This document shows positions 61,816-64,000 of a stretch of DNA of 64,000 nucleotides, piece by piece. Each line of letters opens with the position of its first letter. The stretch's first letter is position 1. The translations under genes were made by a program, and so were the position numbers. Source of the DNA: Apis mellifera (lineage: Eukaryota; Arthropoda; Insecta; Hymenoptera; Apidae); the NCBI RefSeq assembly GCF_003254395.2, contig NC_037638.1, positions 22,955,352 through 23,019,351 on the forward strand, written 5' to 3'. Under the pieces are notes generated by a model that searched no databases, was not told where the DNA came from, and was given only the letters and a program-made list of their open reading frames with translations.

Positions 61816-64000
61816 GTAAGTGGAAATGTGACGCGCACGATCTATTAGCGTAATTTTTGTTCTCGGAACCGATCGAATTTTTAATCAAATTTATATATAT
61901 GTATATTTTGAAAGAGAAAGACGTTAAAATAGAATCTTATGTGGAGTAATATTCGAGATTTTAAATAATAAAGTTTGGGAACTTTATAAATAAATCTCTC
62001 GTAATTTTTAATTTAATACTTTATGATTAATCTAGAACTTTTGAAAGTTCAAATAACTGTATAAGATTATATTTCGTCACCTGAATATAATGAGGAACGA
62101 AGCAAAATTATTTTAGATATTTTATTTTCCATCCAAGATTACTCTCCTCCAATTTTAATCCATGTCTCTAATTCGCAATTATTCGTATCGATACGTTTAA
62201 AACCGATATTACATTCCATCGTAGTAGTAGAATTTCTGATTCTACACAAAAATCAAATTTCTTCTCACATTCCACTTAGTTACAGACAACGATATACTTT
62301 TAAGTGTCAAATCATGTTCTTCCAATTTTCTAAACCGACTGTGAAACTGTATTACATTTCAATCCCATCATATATCGAACAAATAAACATGTTAAGAGAA
62401 TAACAGAGATATCGAAAAAAATCTCGCTTCGCTCTACAAATTCGACGAAGACCCGCGAAATTTCGTTTGTCCATTAACACCCCCGCAAAGTATCAATTTA
62501 AGCTCCATGACGAGAGGGGAGGAGGAGAAATCTCGGGGCGCGAGATATTGTGCATTATCTGATCAGCCCCGATCGGAATCACCGATGGATCTTTCGCAGC
62601 GGAAAAAGTTCCGGGCTGTGGCGATAAAATATTCAGAGCGCGCCATCAGCCCCGGCCTGGAAAATTAGATTCGTCCGGAGTTGGAAAACCTCCATTACTA
62701 TTACGCCGGTGGGGTAAAGTAATCCGAGAATGAGACTTGTGTAAGGCCAAGGAAAAGCGTTTATATTTTCAAGATTTCGTGCGACGCGACACCCGTTGAA
62801 TTCCAAACCGAATCTCCCCCCCTCCCTCCCTCTCTTATACGCCGAGGAAACAATTTTTGCAATAAAATAGACGTGACGGGAATAAATATATTTATATCGC
62901 CGTGCAACCGTTTCTTCTACCCTCGTTCGTGTACATATGATTATCCAGATAATCTTTCCTTGCTTCTCTCTCTCTATATATATTTTTTTCTTATTCTTTT
63001 CTTTTTGATAATCATATTTCAAAGTCTAGTCCATCAGTTCCGCTGGTTAAGACGATATTTACGAAGATTCGCGACACCCAGAGAGAGAAAAAAAAAAAAG
63101 GAAAAATATCGTTGCTGGTTTATGGTGGATGGAAGGGTAGGTGAATTTATGCGAGTAGGGTAGAGGTAGCAGGGAAGGGAAAAAAAGGGAATCCAGGCTG
63201 TTCGCTCATAAATACAAATAACTGGCACATTTGGAGACGTGATAGTCAAGTTTAGGAGGGAATATTACCCTCCTTGCTTGACTTCGAATCAAACTCAAGA
63301 ATCGAGCGAGGAGAAACTTTTGGCGTCATTTCGTTTTCTTTCTTTTTATTTTTTTTTCTTTTTTTTCTCCTCCTCTCTAGAAATAAGAATAATAGGTTGT
63401 ATTAAAAAAAGAATCAAGGATCATGATATTAACTTTACATAGATTCGCGTCGCGAAATTATTGAAATTTTTGAAACATTGTTCCATTCGTTCATAATCCA
63501 ATTATTTCTTAATTCGTGGAAATTCTATTCGTTCAGAAGTGGACAGTATTCGAAGGAATTTCCAAATAACTTCAAATTGTTGAAATTAATTAATAAATAA
63601 TTTACTTTTTGGAAGGAAATAGTTCGCGAAGCTATTCGTACAAAAATTAATGCACTTGTAATTAAATGATTAAAGATGATAAATTCTTCGTTGAAACGCG
63701 TAAAAAATATTTACTAATTCTATTTCGCATTTATTATTTTCCCAAATACTTTCGCTTTGCTTTCAAATTCCTTTAATTATAATCAAATGAAGGAAACGCG
63801 AATCAAATTACTGCTTGAAATAAATTTCGTCCAGTTCCGAATTCGTTTTATTCCGATCAATCGTAAGTTAATTTAAATTAATTGTCAACAACATTATATC
63901 AAAATAATCGATTTGGAAATAAAATAAATACAAATTAATCGGGAATGGAGAGGGGGGAAAAAGAAAGGATTTATTGGATCGGTGTGAAGGGCAACACGTG
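61816..64000. other. Non-coding, AT-rich right end
   Basis: No supported gene. A C-run at 62816-62830 (C7-T-C3-T-C3) has weak G4 potential on the minus strand. A/T tracts lie at about 63090-63100 and 63340-63367. The last few hundred bases are plain AT-rich sequence. Confidence 0.5.

Overview
The window looks like nuclear DNA of an insect, most probably a bee (Hymenoptera, Apis-like). It has an AT-rich background with many CpG dinucleotides, abundant short microsatellites and A/T tracts, spliced genes with long introns and GT-AG junctions, and no operons or bacterial signals. The assignment to bee is inference from composition and from the two recognisable genes; it was not checked by search.

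Only a small part is demonstrably coding. (1) At 4052-4158 on the minus strand is one clean internal exon encoding the N-terminal half of the first immunoglobulin domain of a neuronal cell-surface protein of the DIP (Dpr-interacting protein)/lachesin/IgLON group. Its downstream exons would lie left of base 1 and its signal-peptide exon further right; neither was found. (2) At 8771-13716 on the plus strand is a complete three-exon gene for a Golgi type II alpha-1,3-fucosyltransferase (family GT10). Joining 8771-9326, 12746-13040 and 13368-13716 gives an uninterrupted 399-residue protein with a membrane anchor, the donor-binding and catalytic GT10 motifs and the C-terminal Cys-x-x-Cys element. 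If the signal-peptide exon of the Ig gene lies to the right, as such genes' long first introns would allow, the fucosyltransferase is nested head-to-head inside that intron.

From about 14.2 kb to the end I find no further gene I can defend. About 14-21 kb is very AT-rich. About 26-37 kb and 43-51 kb are richer in GC and in strand-asymmetric purine/pyrimidine tracts, (CA)n, (GA)n, (TA)n and G-quadruplex-type runs. The most structured non-coding object is a tandem array at about 38.90-40.38 kb: ten diverged copies of a unit near 150 bp, in at least three interleaved subtypes. A decayed tRNA-Arg(UCG)-like sequence lies at about 45.41-45.48 kb. Three islands look somewhat exon-like but could not be assigned: about 41.20-41.46 kb, 50.88-50.95 kb (both minus strand) and 61.56-61.82 kb (plus strand).

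No novel multi-gene system, CRISPR array, intact transposon or rRNA gene was seen. The observations most worth follow-up are the Ig/fucosyltransferase gene arrangement, the mosaic tandem array, the tRNA-Arg relic and the G4-prone tracts.
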